A program made the position numbers and the translations under genes. A DNA stretch of 64,000 bases, taken from positions 1,426,001-1,490,000 of the forward strand of contig OZ345356.1 in the NCBI GenBank assembly GCA_977006965.1. Reading direction: 5' to 3'. Shown here one piece after another: positions 49,764-60,026 of the stretch (positions are counted from its first letter, which is position 1; every line of letters starts with the position of its first letter). The notes beneath the pieces were generated by a model. The model searched no databases. It saw only the letters and a program-made list of their open reading frames with translations, and was not told the DNA's origin. The DNA is from Phymatolithon calcareum (taxonomy: Eukaryota; Rhodophyta; Florideophyceae; Hapalidiales).

Positions 49764-50930
49764 GGGGGGGGAAATTGTAGATTTTTATTTTAGAAGCCCT
49801 CAACGCCGGTATTCACCAACACCAGAGCAGCTTCCCGTTGATACTGCCATCTCATTACCCAATCAGATCACATTACACTATCATTTCTTCTAACATATGG
49901 ATTTCCAGTGCTAAAAGTTTGTCAATCGCCGTTTTCGTCCCTTTTTCCCAAGATTTTTCTGCTCTTGGACTTGTCAAATTTCGTTGTAGAGTTTTCAGAT
50001 TCTCTTCTGCGACCTCGTTGAAATGTTCAACGTACGACTCTGCTCTTCGTGGTGGGAAGCGGCCGAAGAACCACTTAACTGCTAGGAGTCGGTGTTTCCT
50101 GGATCGAATTTGGAGTACAGGGCTTACTTTCTCCTTAGTGTCCACGGTAATTTTTCTCTCTTTTTCTTCTTCCTTTTCAATCCATTCCTGTCGTCGGCGG
50201 TGGCTCTCGTGTTTGTGGGTCACCAGCCCTCGTACGGCTCGCTCGGTACTGCCTCTTAGGAGCTCATGCTCCTGCAGATAGCGGATATCCATCTCTGCTT
50301 GCTGTATGTCCCCTTCTTTTCCAGCGTAATTTTCTTCCTTCTCGATTTCGTCCTTCCCTCGTATAAGCCTCTGTGCGAAGTGCTCTCCGAGTTGCGCTCT
50401 TCTTATCTTTGGTGGAGTAATTCTACAGAGGGCTCGCATTCGGGCGTGCAATCGTTTCGCGTAGTTACCGAAGGCAACAGAGTAGAACAAACCCTCCGCT
50501 TGGTTGATCTGCGCTTCGACTGAGTTTGTCCATGGTGTGAGGTGTATCGCGTACTCCCATCTGCATTGCACAAGAGCCTTGTACATTGCTATATTCTTGG
50601 TAGTAGCTAGTCCTTGCGCTTGGACTCCCAGGTCTTTTAGTCCCATGATGATTCCCTTCGCCGCGTTGATGCGGTTTAGTGTTGCGTGTTGGGTTACTCC
50701 CGTGCTGTCGATCGTGGTTCCCAGGTATTCCAGTAGGCGGGTTTCGTGGAGCTCCTGGCCTGAGAGCCGGAACTTGCGTTTGAATAATCCGGGATAGATA
50801 AGCACTTCGCTTTTTCCTTTCTTAGTGTTCCATGTCATTCCATTTTCTGTGGCCCAGCTCGTCGCCGTATCCAAAAGCCATTGCATACCATCGGAATTGG
50901 TGGCTTGGAGCTGCACGTCGTCCGCGAAAA
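49764..50930 (-). mobile_element. LINE-C, second copy, 5'-truncated, with target-site duplication
   Basis: Bounded by TCGGACTACAGG at 49752-49763 and 50931-50942. Truncated exactly at the polymerase FADD box. Sequence is about 98% the same as 12785-13946. Confidence 0.92.
49873..50930 (-). CDS. LINE-C ORF2 C-terminal part (5'-truncated, open)
   Basis: The last ~350 residues of LINE-C, from ADDVQLQATNSDG to the end, without a stop. It differs from the 11-13 kb copy by only a handful of residues (for example MYKALVQ against MYMALVQ). It cannot be active because the rest of the polymerase is missing. Confidence 0.8.
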
Positions 50931-50942
50931 TCGGACTACAGG

Positions 50943-51415
50943 CAGAGAACATACTCAATGAGTGTCGTAGAAAAATCGCACAGGCTCACTCACTGGAGTT
51001 GAGAAATCTATCAATTCTAAAGCGCTAAAAGCCGCCAAATCCGTGGTTGGACTTGAATAAACGGCCACCTGCTATGTGAAAGCATAGTGAGAACAGGAGA
51101 CCAGAGCAATATTTCACCAATCAAATATCTCCCTTATTGTTTTTCAAGGGGGGTCTCTGTTCTTGAAAAGCTGAAGCGTCTGAATCATTAGGAACGTTGT
51201 TTTTGTAGACGCGAGAAAACACGAGCTGCTTTCACATAACTGGCGTAAGAAAATGTGAACTTGAACCGATAAATATTTAATAGTTCACCTGGAATTGAGC
51301 ATTTTCTCTGCTCCTATCACTTTCATTCAAACTATCTTCTTTTGGCCAGATGATCTTCCCAACCCGATCAACGGGGATATATGCTGATTAATTTTAAAAG
51401 CTCCCAAAGCCTCAA
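50943..51415. other. Interval without a supported gene
   Basis: AT-rich, no coding signature or repeat match that I can see. Confidence 0.4.
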
Positions 51416-52006
51416 TTTTTTTTTGAATTTGGAGTTTATTAAACGCCCTCAGTAACACTTATGAGACTGCAAGGGAGATGCGTTTCAGCAGCTACGTTGT
51501 AGCTTCGATCATATATTCAAATACTTGTAACCCGGGTTAACGTCGCAGCCCTAGCTGCGAAAACCCTCTCCCGTAAAAGGGCGGAGGGAATAGCTTGGGG
51601 TACACTGATCAGATTTCTTCAATTGGCGCCTTGTCTATTCCATGTCGTCGTAAAAGACGATAGTGAAGAAGAGTAGCTTGTCTAGAGCTTTTTCAGTGAT
51701 ATCAATCTCCTCTTTTGTCAGTTGATATCTTCCGAGGTATTCTTCCAGGTTGCTCATGAGGATTGGTACAGTATCACCGAACTTGTCTGTGAGAAGTGAT
51801 GTGCTCATTGGGGGGAACCGACCGAATGCCCACTTTACCGCTAATTGGCGGTGCCGTGTTTTCGGGAGTCTGATAATCGCCGGGGTGGACCCGGGCAGAT
51901 CGTAGGGAATTTTTCTCTTTCTGTTGGACTCCGAGACGTCTCCTTCGTCTTTGAAGAGAAAGATACTCAACGATTTTGCTGAAACTCCCTGTTTGAGGGA
52001 AGTCAG

Positions 52007-52665
52007 TGTCGAGCAATTAGGTGGGGTTTAGTCCAAGTTCATGATATTCTACGTGGACTACAACGGCAGTCATCATTTGTTCGAGACACGCAACATTTAT
52101 TGCGTATATTACAGTAGCAATCATTCGACTGATTTTGTGGATAGTTTGCTTTCATGTTCAATAGGAACGCAAAAGTTTAACCAAGTTGGGTGACGAAATT
52201 GGTGTAGCAGAAATGATATAAAAGCTCGCTGGGTGTTCCTCACTGAGCAGGAACCAAGCATTAAGAAGAAAACTGAAACCAATCAAGAATTCTAGCCCGA
52301 GCTAGTGCGGTTAATACCGAACGCCGGAGACGGTGTGTTCCACTCGTCGTGGACACAGCTATCGATTCATAGACCCTTTGGCACTACAATCATAGAACCG
52401 ATTATCCTCCAAAGATCCTGCTTCTGGCTGTGAATCTAGGACGACAATCGCTGATACCAACCAAGTCATCTCGCCGTTTGGAAAGCTTGGCTTCGCTTGT
52501 CATCAGGCCGACATAAGACTACGTCATCTCGCTCGCTGGAGAAAGTTTGGCCAATTCGATATTGGAACTTCATATACCAACAAGGCTGAACCAGTTCATC
52601 TGTTGGAATATCCAACCAAGACGAGTTCGCTCGCCTGACGGAATTTACAAGAGTGCAAAGTGACA
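52007..52665. mobile_element. Solo LTR of an LTR retrotransposon
   Basis: 659 bp beginning TGTC and ending GACA, flanked by the 5-bp duplication GTCAG (52002-52006 and 52666-52670). It contains TATAAAAG at about 52218. It interrupts LINE-A3 coding, which resumes in register on either side. No internal retroelement genes remain, so it arose by recombination between two LTRs. The plus-strand TATA suggests plus orientation. Confidence 0.82.
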
Positions 52666-52806
52666 GTCAGTGCCGTCTCGAATAGATCGTACTGTAGCAT
52701 TGCCGATATGTCTCGACTAACCCATTGTAGTTCATCCACATCTCTTTTCTCGATTGGACGGCCAGAAGGCTCCTTTTCTTTGATCTGGCTCGTTCCAGCA
52801 TTTTGA

Positions 52807-52917
52807 GTTTTTTTTAGTAGTATTTATTAAACGCTCTCAGTAACACTCTTTAGACTGTAAGGGAGATGCGTTTCGGTTGCTACAGCCTTGTAGCATAGTA
52901 TAACATTCATAGTGCTA
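52807..52917 (-). mobile_element. LINE-A 3' end fragment
   Basis: About 110 bp: TTTTTTTTAGTAGTATTTATTAAACG to CATAGTATAACATTCATAG, the last bases of LINE-A. Inserted between codons of LINE-A3 with no visible duplication. Confidence 0.75.
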
Positions 52918-52940
52918 GAACAAGTCTCCTGTTTTCGGCG

Positions 52941-53571
52941 TTTTTTTAGTAGTATTTATTAAACGCTCTCAGTAACACTCTTTAGACTGTAAGGGAGATG
53001 CGTTTCAGTTGCTACAGCCTTGTAGCATAGTATAAAATTCATATATGCTTCTTCCGCAATCTTGTATATCGTGGCCGTAGCTGCAAAAACCCACATCGGA
53101 CGGATGTGGGAAAAGCTTAGAGTCCTCTATGCGCTCAGCGGCGATTCGAGCTCGCAATTCTTATCCTTTGTTTTTCTATTCCATGTTCTCGTAAAAGGCA
53201 CTGGTAAAGAAGAGTAGCTGGTCCAGTGCTTCTTCGGTCTTCTTGGTCTCTTCTCCGGTCAGCTGGTATCTCGCCAAAGACGTTTCAACCGTGTGCAATA
53301 GCCTTGATATGATTTCGCCAAATTTGTCTTCTAGTAGTGTCGTGCTCAGTGGGGGAAATCTCCCAAACGCCCACTTCACCGCCAATTGACGATGACGTAC
53401 TTTCGGAAGCCTTAAAATCACTGGAATTGCTCCGACTATATCGTACAGTATCTTTCTCTTTCTGCTTGATTCCAAAGACTCCCCTTCATCATTGAAGAGT
53501 GATGCTTTCAGGGATCCTGCCGACATTCCTTGCTTAAGATACTCCAAGGCCTTCTCGAACTGCTCATGCCT
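52941..53571 (-). mobile_element. LINE-A, 5'-truncated, nested in LINE-A3
   Basis: 631 bp bounded by CTGTTTTCGGCG at 52929-52940 and 53572-53583. Nearly identical to 700-1330 of the window, hairpin at 53090-53110. Confidence 0.9.
53176..53571 (-). CDS. LINE-A ORF2 C terminus (5'-truncated)
   Basis: About 130 codons from RHEQFEKALEYLKQGMSAGS to FYENME, differing from the copy at 1-1095 in a few residues. No catalytic part. Confidence 0.75.
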   Translation of the reverse strand, partial: RHEQFEKALEYLKQGMSAGSLKASLFNDEGESLESSRKRKILYDIVGAIPVILRLPKVRHRQLAVKWAFGRFPPLSTTLLEDKFGEIISRLLHTVETSLARYQLTGEETKKTEEALDQLLFFTSAFYENME

Positions 53572-54336
53572 CTGTTTTCGGCGTTGTGAATTCGGCAAAG
53601 AAGGCAAAGTCTGACATAGCGGTTTTTCGATATTGGACCGAATACTTGTGCGAAAAATGTTTTCTCCACTTCTGCGATAGCTGTCTGGACTCTCGGCGTC
53701 CATGGCATCAGGTGCATTGCATACTCGCCTCTTGGTTGTATCAACGCCTTGAATGTCTTCACTGCTTTCAAGGGGCTGAGTGCTCGCAACAAGACACCCA
53801 GGGACCTCAGTTGATATACCGCTATCTTGGCGTGTCCGATGCGCTCAAGCATTTTTGTGTCGGTAACTCCCTCATTACTGAGTGAGTTGCCAAGGTATGA
53901 CACTTCTTTGACCCTTGCCAACGTTTTCTCTGCAAGCTTGAAAATGGGTGATCTTGTTTCTTCCGAGAGAAGTACTTCGCTCTTCAGAGCTTTCGCGTTC
54001 CAAACCATCTGCCTGTCCCTTGCCCATTTCGATGCAATATTTAACAGTCTCTGTAGTCCCGCTTGTGTCTTTGCCGATAGAAAAACGTCGTGCGCAAAGA
54101 GGACTGCAGCTACATCTGCAACTTCTCGTGGCACTCGGCTTATTCTTTCCGCGAATTCGTCCATGAAAAGGTTGTACAAACTTGGACTCAGTGGAGACCC
54201 CTGAGGTACTCCTCTTTCGATTAGGAACTACTTCTGCAGCGGGTCACCAACCGTGGATACCCAGGAAGGCAAAGCCTCAAATTGAGTAACAGGGCAGCTT
54301 CTCGATGTTTTCGATACTCATCTCTCTACTCTCCTT

Positions 54337-57330
54337 CTAATATATCCTTAATTCAAATTTCTCTCCCCGTGAGGGCCCGAGTAAGTCTTTTGCATTCATA
54401 TCCGTTTCTTGGTCCATCTTTATAGACCGCAGTATTCGTTGCAACACGATAACCTCCACCACAGCATCAATCCCAAAGTATTTCGCCATAATGGAATTTC
54501 TCCACAAAGGAACTCTGTTGAAAATGACTCTCAGGCAACTCAACCGCGCACTTCTGTCCCTTATATATAGCACTCCTGGTAAGTCGTCCGGTACGCCGAT
54601 CGGGATTTTAACTGTCCGACCCTCTTCTACCAACGACCAGACTTTGACTGTTGCTTGTAGGCGTCGCTTTTTTGACACCATACCTTCTTCCGCTTGTTTC
54701 AGAGCTTCTTTAAGGTGTTCCTCTTCCCCGAGATACCCAATGTCCTTTGATCCGTCTTCCAGATCTTCTTCTTTTCCCTGGTATTCTTCTGAAAGCTCCA
54801 GGAAATTCCTCTGTCTTACCAAGCTTAAGGAAAACCTTTCAGCCTGGTGCATTCTCCTCATCTGTGGGCTGGCGAGACGGCAGAGCACTTGCATTCTCTC
54901 CCTTCGATACTCGGCATATTTTCCGAAAACGTATCTGTAGAAAAGACCTTCTGCTTTTTCAATTGGCGATAGTAGTCGTTTCGTGATCGGTGTCAGGTGA
55001 ATGAAATACTCCCATTTGGGGAGAATCAACGACTTGAAAATCCTAATGCACGTGGTTCGTTGGAGTCCTCTGACGTTCAAGCCAATTTGGCGGAGTTTGT
55101 GTATGTATCCCATCGCATTTCGAACTCTTGAGATTGCTTTATCTTCGGTGACTCCGTTGTTGTTCATACTGATCCCGAGGTAGGACAGTCTCCAGGCTTG
55201 GTGCAGCTCTTTTCCTGCAAGGAAGAATTTCTTCTTTGGGAGTCCTTTGTACTCAAGGACATCGCTCTTTCTTGGCTTCGTGTTCCATTTCATGGAGTTC
55301 TCGGCTGCCCACTTCGAAGCTATGTCCAACAGTTGTTGCAATCCTTTCGCATTCTTTGCCTGAAGAAGAACGTCATCCGCAAATAGCTGCGCTGGACGGT
55401 CAGAAACTGTTCTTGTTGCTTGGGCGGCAGCTTCGGCGAACGTATCCATGAATATGTTATATAGGCACGGACAAAGCGGGGAGCCCTGCGGAACACCTCG
55501 GTCGATAATGCACCACGTTTTCGTTTCATCTCCTACCGACGTGATCCACGACGGCTTCATCAGGTACGATACCATCTTTGTTATGTGCACCGGCAACTTT
55601 TTCTTCAGTCGCTAGAGGAGGATATCCCACGGGACGCTGTCATACTCTGCTGACAAGTCAAGTACAGCAAAGAACGGGTGACCATTTTGCATAGTATTCT
55701 TTGCGCGAAGTATGGCCAAATATGTGCTCTTTTCTCTCCGAAAACCCAGTTGTGCTCTCTTAAACCGGTATTGATCCCTTATGTATGAGTCTAGGGTGGA
55801 ATCGATTATCTTCCTGACCTGACTCAGTAGAGAGATAGGCCTCTAGTTTGCCGCAATGTGTGCTGGACATTTTTTATATAGTAGAATAAGCGCTGCTTGC
55901 TGCCATTGTCGTGGGAGGCACCTCAGTCGCCTGCATGTCTCCCACAGAACCTGAATCAATTCGAAAACGACTTCCTTGCTTGCGTGTAGCATCAACACAG
56001 CAACGCCGTCTGGGCCCACAGCTTTCCCTCTTGGCGCTCTGTTAAAGGCTCTTCGAAGATGCCTCCTCGTTGCTCTGTTAACGGTAAACCTTTCAAGGGT
56101 CACATTCCAATCCTTCTCCGCTTTGTACACGTTCGATATGTACGCGGAAAACCTGCTGGGGTGCACTGTGGCTCCTAGGTCCCGGTTCTTACCAGTTCGT
56201 ATCTCCTTGGACTTCATAACCTTGCTCGCGACATTTGCAGCCTCAGTGGGGCCCATCTTCTCGATTCCTTCTATATATTTTTCAAAATGGTCCTCCTTCG
56301 AGTTCCGTACCTTTTTCTGGATCAGCGCTTTGACTTTTTTCAGCTCCGCTTTGTCTGCTTGGAGACCCATCCTTTGCACCCTTTTGTAAATCCTTGTTCT
56401 TTTCTTGGCTAATTGATCGAGCTCTCTGTTCCAGAACGTCTTGTATCGTCCCGGCCTGGGCTTGTCGGAGGTCCAGGACTTTGTGATCTTGGCGCGTAGA
56501 TGTTTGTACCAAGCATTGAGGTCATCTTCATTGATACAAGCGGGCAGTTTTTAGATCATCTCTAGGGCCCACTAGGATATTTCCGCACTGACTTGTGCCG
56601 CTCGTTCTGGGCATTTCCTTGCTGCTCTTGATATGAACTTTTATTTCTGCTGTGCGACAAGTTTGTGATTCAAGAATCGCATTCGAATCGGTGTGTGCTC
56701 TGCGTTACCATCCCATGATCTGTTCTGAACATACAGAACTTCAGCTTCCGCTGAATTTGTAAGAAATATGTCGATATTGCTTCTCCCTTGACTTGTCACG
56801 AATGTGGGGCTGCTCGCAGTCCTTATTCTCGAGTTGTGCCTCGCTGCCCACGATACAATCTTGGTCCCCCTCCAGTTTCCCTTATGGTCCCAAAGTCTGT
56901 GTCTCGCGTTCTGGTCACCCATGATGACAGCTTTTCCACGGCAGTACTTGTGGAGGTAAGCAAGACACCCGTCGTAATCTTCTTGTTTGGATGAAGTCGA
57001 AATGTACACAACGGCCATGGTTATGTTTGAGATAATCGCCACCACTGCATGGTACACTTTTGTCGCTGTCTTGAAGAGCACTTTTCTGGATGTTCCTGGC
57101 CTAGTTATGAGTGAAACTCCACCACGAGGTCTATCTCCTTCTTCCTGCGGTCTTGCAGCCCAAATTTGGTCATAGTTAACCCTTATCGCAGTGTCCTCTT
57201 TTTGGAATGTCTCACACAGCCCCAATACCTGTATGTGATGCCGTTCCATCAGGGCTTCAACCATCGCTGGTGTTTCCGACGAACCTCTCACGTTGAAATT
57301 ACATAATTCAATGCGGTTTCCTATGATCAT
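54337..57330 (-). pseudogene. LINE-F ORF2: APE endonuclease plus reverse transcriptase, several stops
   Basis: Starts ATG 57330. The endonuclease occupies 57330-56641: LCNFNVRGS, VLGLCETFQKED (catalytic Glu), VIMGDQNARHRLWD, SNIDIFLTN and EHTPIRM (catalytic His). The frame then stops at 56641 and sense continues in pieces: WYKHLRAK near 56500, FNRAPRGKAVGPDGVAVLML (about 56020), RPISLLSQVRKIID (about 55820), AVLDLSAEYDSVPWD (about 55660), then 55596-54337 with DRGVPQGSPLCP, LFADDVLLQAKN, WNTKPRKSDVLE and YLGISMNNNGVTE. At least four stops or frameshifts. The C-terminal LSCLRVIFNRVP replaces the HR-L-W-F-RFP segment of other families. The endonuclease and FADD catalytic residues are otherwise present. 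Confidence 0.85.
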
Positions 57331-57710
57331 TGTTCCTCATTTCCTTCAGCTTCCCTGTGCGATGCTGGTGGGTGGATTCCTTTGTCGTCGTCTACGACGG
57401 TTTGTTGGCTGTTTTCGTCTCTGCTGCTAGTGACATGCGTTGGAGATGCCATTGGGTTCTCACTGACATTGTCCTGCACATCATTTTCCCCATCGCACTG
57501 TTCTTCATTGCTTGAAAGTTGTGATAGGGGCGCGCTCCTGGGCTCTTCGGGGTTTGTGCTGAACTGATCCCCCGAGTTGCAAGCTGACATACTCTGTGGG
57601 ACGGAGATAAATGTGTTAGTATCTGATGGTGCTTTTTGTATGTCCGGAACTCTTCCATACGGTGACATGACATTGTTCAAGTTAAGGTCTGCGCCCTCAA
57701 AGAACTTCAT
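57327..57710 (-). CDS. LINE-F second small ORF (possible ORF1 C-terminal half)
   Basis: 127 codons from ATG 57710; acidic, Ser/Gln/Asn-rich, no domain recognised. It overlaps the frame before it and ORF2 after it by the same four bases, ATGA, at 57710-57707 and 57330-57327. Confidence 0.5.
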   Translation of the reverse strand: MKFFEGADLNLNNVMSPYGRVPDIQKAPSDTNTFISVPQSMSACNSGDQFSTNPEEPRSAPLSQLSSNEEQCDGENDVQDNVSENPMASPTHVTSSRDENSQQTVVDDDKGIHPPASHREAEGNEEQ

Positions 57711-58048
57711 GTCGTCCTCTGCCTTTCGCTGGTTAATTTTATACCACTGGCGAGTGCGAAAATCGGCAGTTGCTCAGCACACCTTTTCATGCGCTTTCGG
57801 TTTGCGTATATGTTTTTCAGCGCCCGGTCTTTTTCAGTGAATCTTTGCGAGCGGGATACAGAGTTATCGAAGAGATTGTAGTTCGGTTCGTGCCTAATTC
57901 CAGATGCCTTTAACGAGGCAACAGCCCTTTGCACGAAAATCTCATCAAACAGAATTTCAATTGTGAACCTTCCAATAAACGAGAGACCGAGTCCTGCTTT
58001 TCGCGGAAGAGTTTTCATCAGCTCGTGGTACAACTCAACCTCGTCCAT
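57707..58048 (-). CDS. LINE-F first ORF, likely RNA-binding ORF1
   Basis: 113 residues from ATG 58048. LGLSFIGRFTIEILFDEIFV and AVASLKASGIRHEPNYN give an alternating strand/helix pattern like that of LINE ORF1 RNA-binding domains, followed by a basic YANRKRMKRCAEQ. Position directly upstream of ORF2 supports an ORF1 role. The stop is TGA inside ATGA, where the next ORF starts. Confidence 0.55.
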   Translation of the reverse strand: MDEVELYHELMKTLPRKAGLGLSFIGRFTIEILFDEIFVQRAVASLKASGIRHEPNYNLFDNSVSRSQRFTEKDRALKNIYANRKRMKRCAEQLPIFALASGIKLTSERQRTT

Positions 58049-58235
58049 TTTTCAAGGGCTTGTAAAGTCCAGTGGAATAATTTTTGAGGGGGTTGTGTTC
58101 CTTCTGGGAGATGCGGGAATTCTAAATATTTCAATCAACTCAAGACGATACCTAAACCAATCATTTCGCCTCACTGGCCAATTTCCAACTGTAAAGAGAA
58201 TCCTGGACGAAACTTCTCAATGATTTGAAATTTAT

Positions 58236-58990
58236 TCAAAAATCAACACTAAACAACGGTTCCTCTTGTAACAATAAATGAGTAATGTTAAGCACAGCAC
58301 AGAAGCAATCGCCGTGCCGCACGATATCATGTCGAAATCGTTGTTTGACCACACTAAATTCTTTCAATCGTTTTTTCACGGTTTCGTGTAACGCCCGAAT
58401 CCTCGCCAATGTAACATGCATTGGATGTTGCGTCCCAGGGAGCTGCACGCACCGTGTGTCTGTGTAGCCGCTATCGCATATGGCGAACACATCGACCTTG
58501 AGCATCGATTTTAGCCCGCCGCAGAAGATGCGAATATCACTGAAGGTCCCACAGGGCCATGGTCCATTTGCCCAAACTATTTTAGGCGTCTCTACAGAGA
58601 CGGCAATTTCATAGCGCACCCCAGGTCCATTCGACTTAGGGCTGTACCAGCATGCATCGAAAGGAGAGGGTTCTTGTAAAGAGCAATCTGTCCCATCTAC
58701 AGAAATAAAGCACCCTTCTACGGGCTCGTCAAGAAAACGATCTGCAAAAGAAATCTTTACAAATTTAAAACTAGAATGAGATTACGCAGAAGAAGAAGAA
58801 AATTGTTATAAAACTAACCAATTTTAATGAACTTAACAGTTGTACAAACTTCCATTGCCATTTTCTGTATGTCTTTTCGTCCACGCCAGCAAGGGCGGCG
58901 TGGACGTACTCAGTGGCATAGACCTTCAGAAACATCAAAGCCCTGAGCATGTCCACAGGCTTGCTCTGTAGCGGCCGCTAGCCACAGAGA
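58236..58990 (-). CDS. DDE transposase with a short intron (partial model)
   Basis: Exon A (about 58990-58800): SKPVDMLRALMFLKVYATEY and DEKTYRKWQWKFVQLLSSLK, an N-terminal region common before the catalytic core in IS5/PIF-like proteins. Exon B (about 58770-58236): ADRFLDEPVEGCFISVDGTD (first Asp), CWYSPKSNGPGVRYEIAV, WANGPWPCGTFSDIRIF, FAICDSGYTDTRC (second Asp), HETVKKRLKEFSVVKQRFRH and a hydrophobic ITHLLLQEEPLF end. An AT-rich intron of about 50 nt with a GTTAGT donor seems to lie between; the exact joints are uncertain. AATAAA follows the stop. The frame upstream of exon A is closed, so another exon is needed for the start. Confidence 0.65.
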
Positions 58991-59382
58991 AGGGACCACA
59001 ACAAACTGCAAACACTTGTACTTGCGCCGAATAATGCGCAAGAGTGCCGATTCGCGTGAACAACACTGAGGCCGGGCGCTCTCCGCAGAATCCCGGCCCC
59101 GAGGGCAGCGAAGTCGCTGGACGACACATAGTCGTCGTCTTCCATGTTGTGAGCGCACTGCAGTGCAGCCGTGTACAGTACTGGTACGACGGCGATGCAA
59201 GGTACTGCATATCTCTGTGTACTTCACAGAACAGTATGTAGAGATGCATTCCACGGAAGTTCTGGTACACCAGTGCAGACAAAATTCATACACGGAAATA
59301 CATACATCAGCTATCATACAGTACATACGTGAAACAAAAAGTTTTCTTCAGCTCATACTGCAGTGGAATATCATATGCAGTA

Positions 59383-59408
59383 AACGTTTTTGAAATTTCA
59401 AAAACGTT
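59383..59408. repeat. Perfect 26-bp palindrome without spacer
   Basis: AACGTTTTTGAAA followed directly by its complement. Located between the two divergent genes. Confidence 0.6.
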
Positions 59409-59888
59409 ATGGAACTGAGATTCAGATTTTCGGCATCGTTGTTTTTCAAAAATGTAGAGTGTGGCATGACCGTTTTGAAAATAAGGGAGGCTGTTTAAGG
59501 CGACTGGGTGAAATTTTCTAGCGGTCAAATTTATTCGCAAACTTGTCCAATGTGCTTCACTTGCGTATCTGAAAAACGGCATTTTGGACAACTTTGGAGG
59601 AATATAACTCGGAAAAAATGTACGGTTGCCAGTCTTGTTCTTGCTTGTTTTCATAACTGTAAGTAGCTCTATTTAGGTTGGCTCGCACAATGATAAGTAC
59701 TACTCTAACTTTCAAGCTATTTCAATGCTTGTTTTTGTGCTAGGCAAGGCTTTGAGGTTGTTCCAAATGTTGCTCTCGAAAAAGTAAATCTGATTGGTCA
59801 GTAGTATTTTCAGTAATTTTATTTGTAGATCAAAATAAGAACTCAGAATGTTGTCGTAAACTATAATACTTTACTCTATGGTATGTCC

Positions 59889-59928
59889 TTCCCGCCAAAT
59901 GCATAGTCCACTATGCATTTGGCGGGAA
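59889..59928. promoter_or_regulatory. Palindrome made of two E2F-like sites
   Basis: TTCCCGCCAAATGCATAG, a 4-nt spacer, then CTATGCATTTGGCGGGAA. Each arm holds TTTGGCGGGAA, a perfect match to the E2F/DP consensus. About 100 bp upstream of the plus-strand gene. Confidence 0.55.
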
Positions 59929-60026
59929 TACATTGTGGACAATAGTCTATTGCATTACGTTTTTCGTGCCTAAAATAGTTGAGAATCAATTCAGCGCTGC
60001 CGCACTTCTAGTCTCACATTTTCGCC

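Larger units (their letters stand above)
51420..54330 (-). mobile_element. LINE-A3 copy broken by later insertions
   Basis: Minus-strand LINE whose coding sequence can be followed through the insertions: FLIERGVPQGSPLSPSLYNL (about 54190), LFAHDVFLSAKTQ (about 54090), YLGNSLSNEGVTDT, then the interruption at 53584; AENRRLVLA (52918-52940), interruption; KMLERARSKKRSLLAV (52750-52805) to a TALT segment near 52671, interruption; SLKQGVSAKSL (about 51990) through FYDDME to 51635. The 3' UTR hairpin is at 51564-51588 and the tail at about 51425. The second catalytic box reads FAHD where active copies have FADD. Confidence 0.8.
54337..58090 (-). mobile_element. LINE-F retrotransposon, nearly full length
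   Basis: About 3.75 kb on the minus strand: two short ORFs, then endonuclease and reverse transcriptase. The 3' boundary is close to the ORF2 stop at 54337, where LINE-A3 sequence begins. The 5' boundary lies between 58049 and about 58100. I could not define a target-site duplication. Confidence 0.75.
58991..60026. promoter_or_regulatory. Shared upstream region of the divergent pair
   Basis: About 1 kb between the two genes, at least partly promoter, and the likely place for missing transposase exon(s). Contains the 26-bp palindrome (59383-59408) and the 40-bp E2F-like palindrome (59889-59928). Confidence 0.4.
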
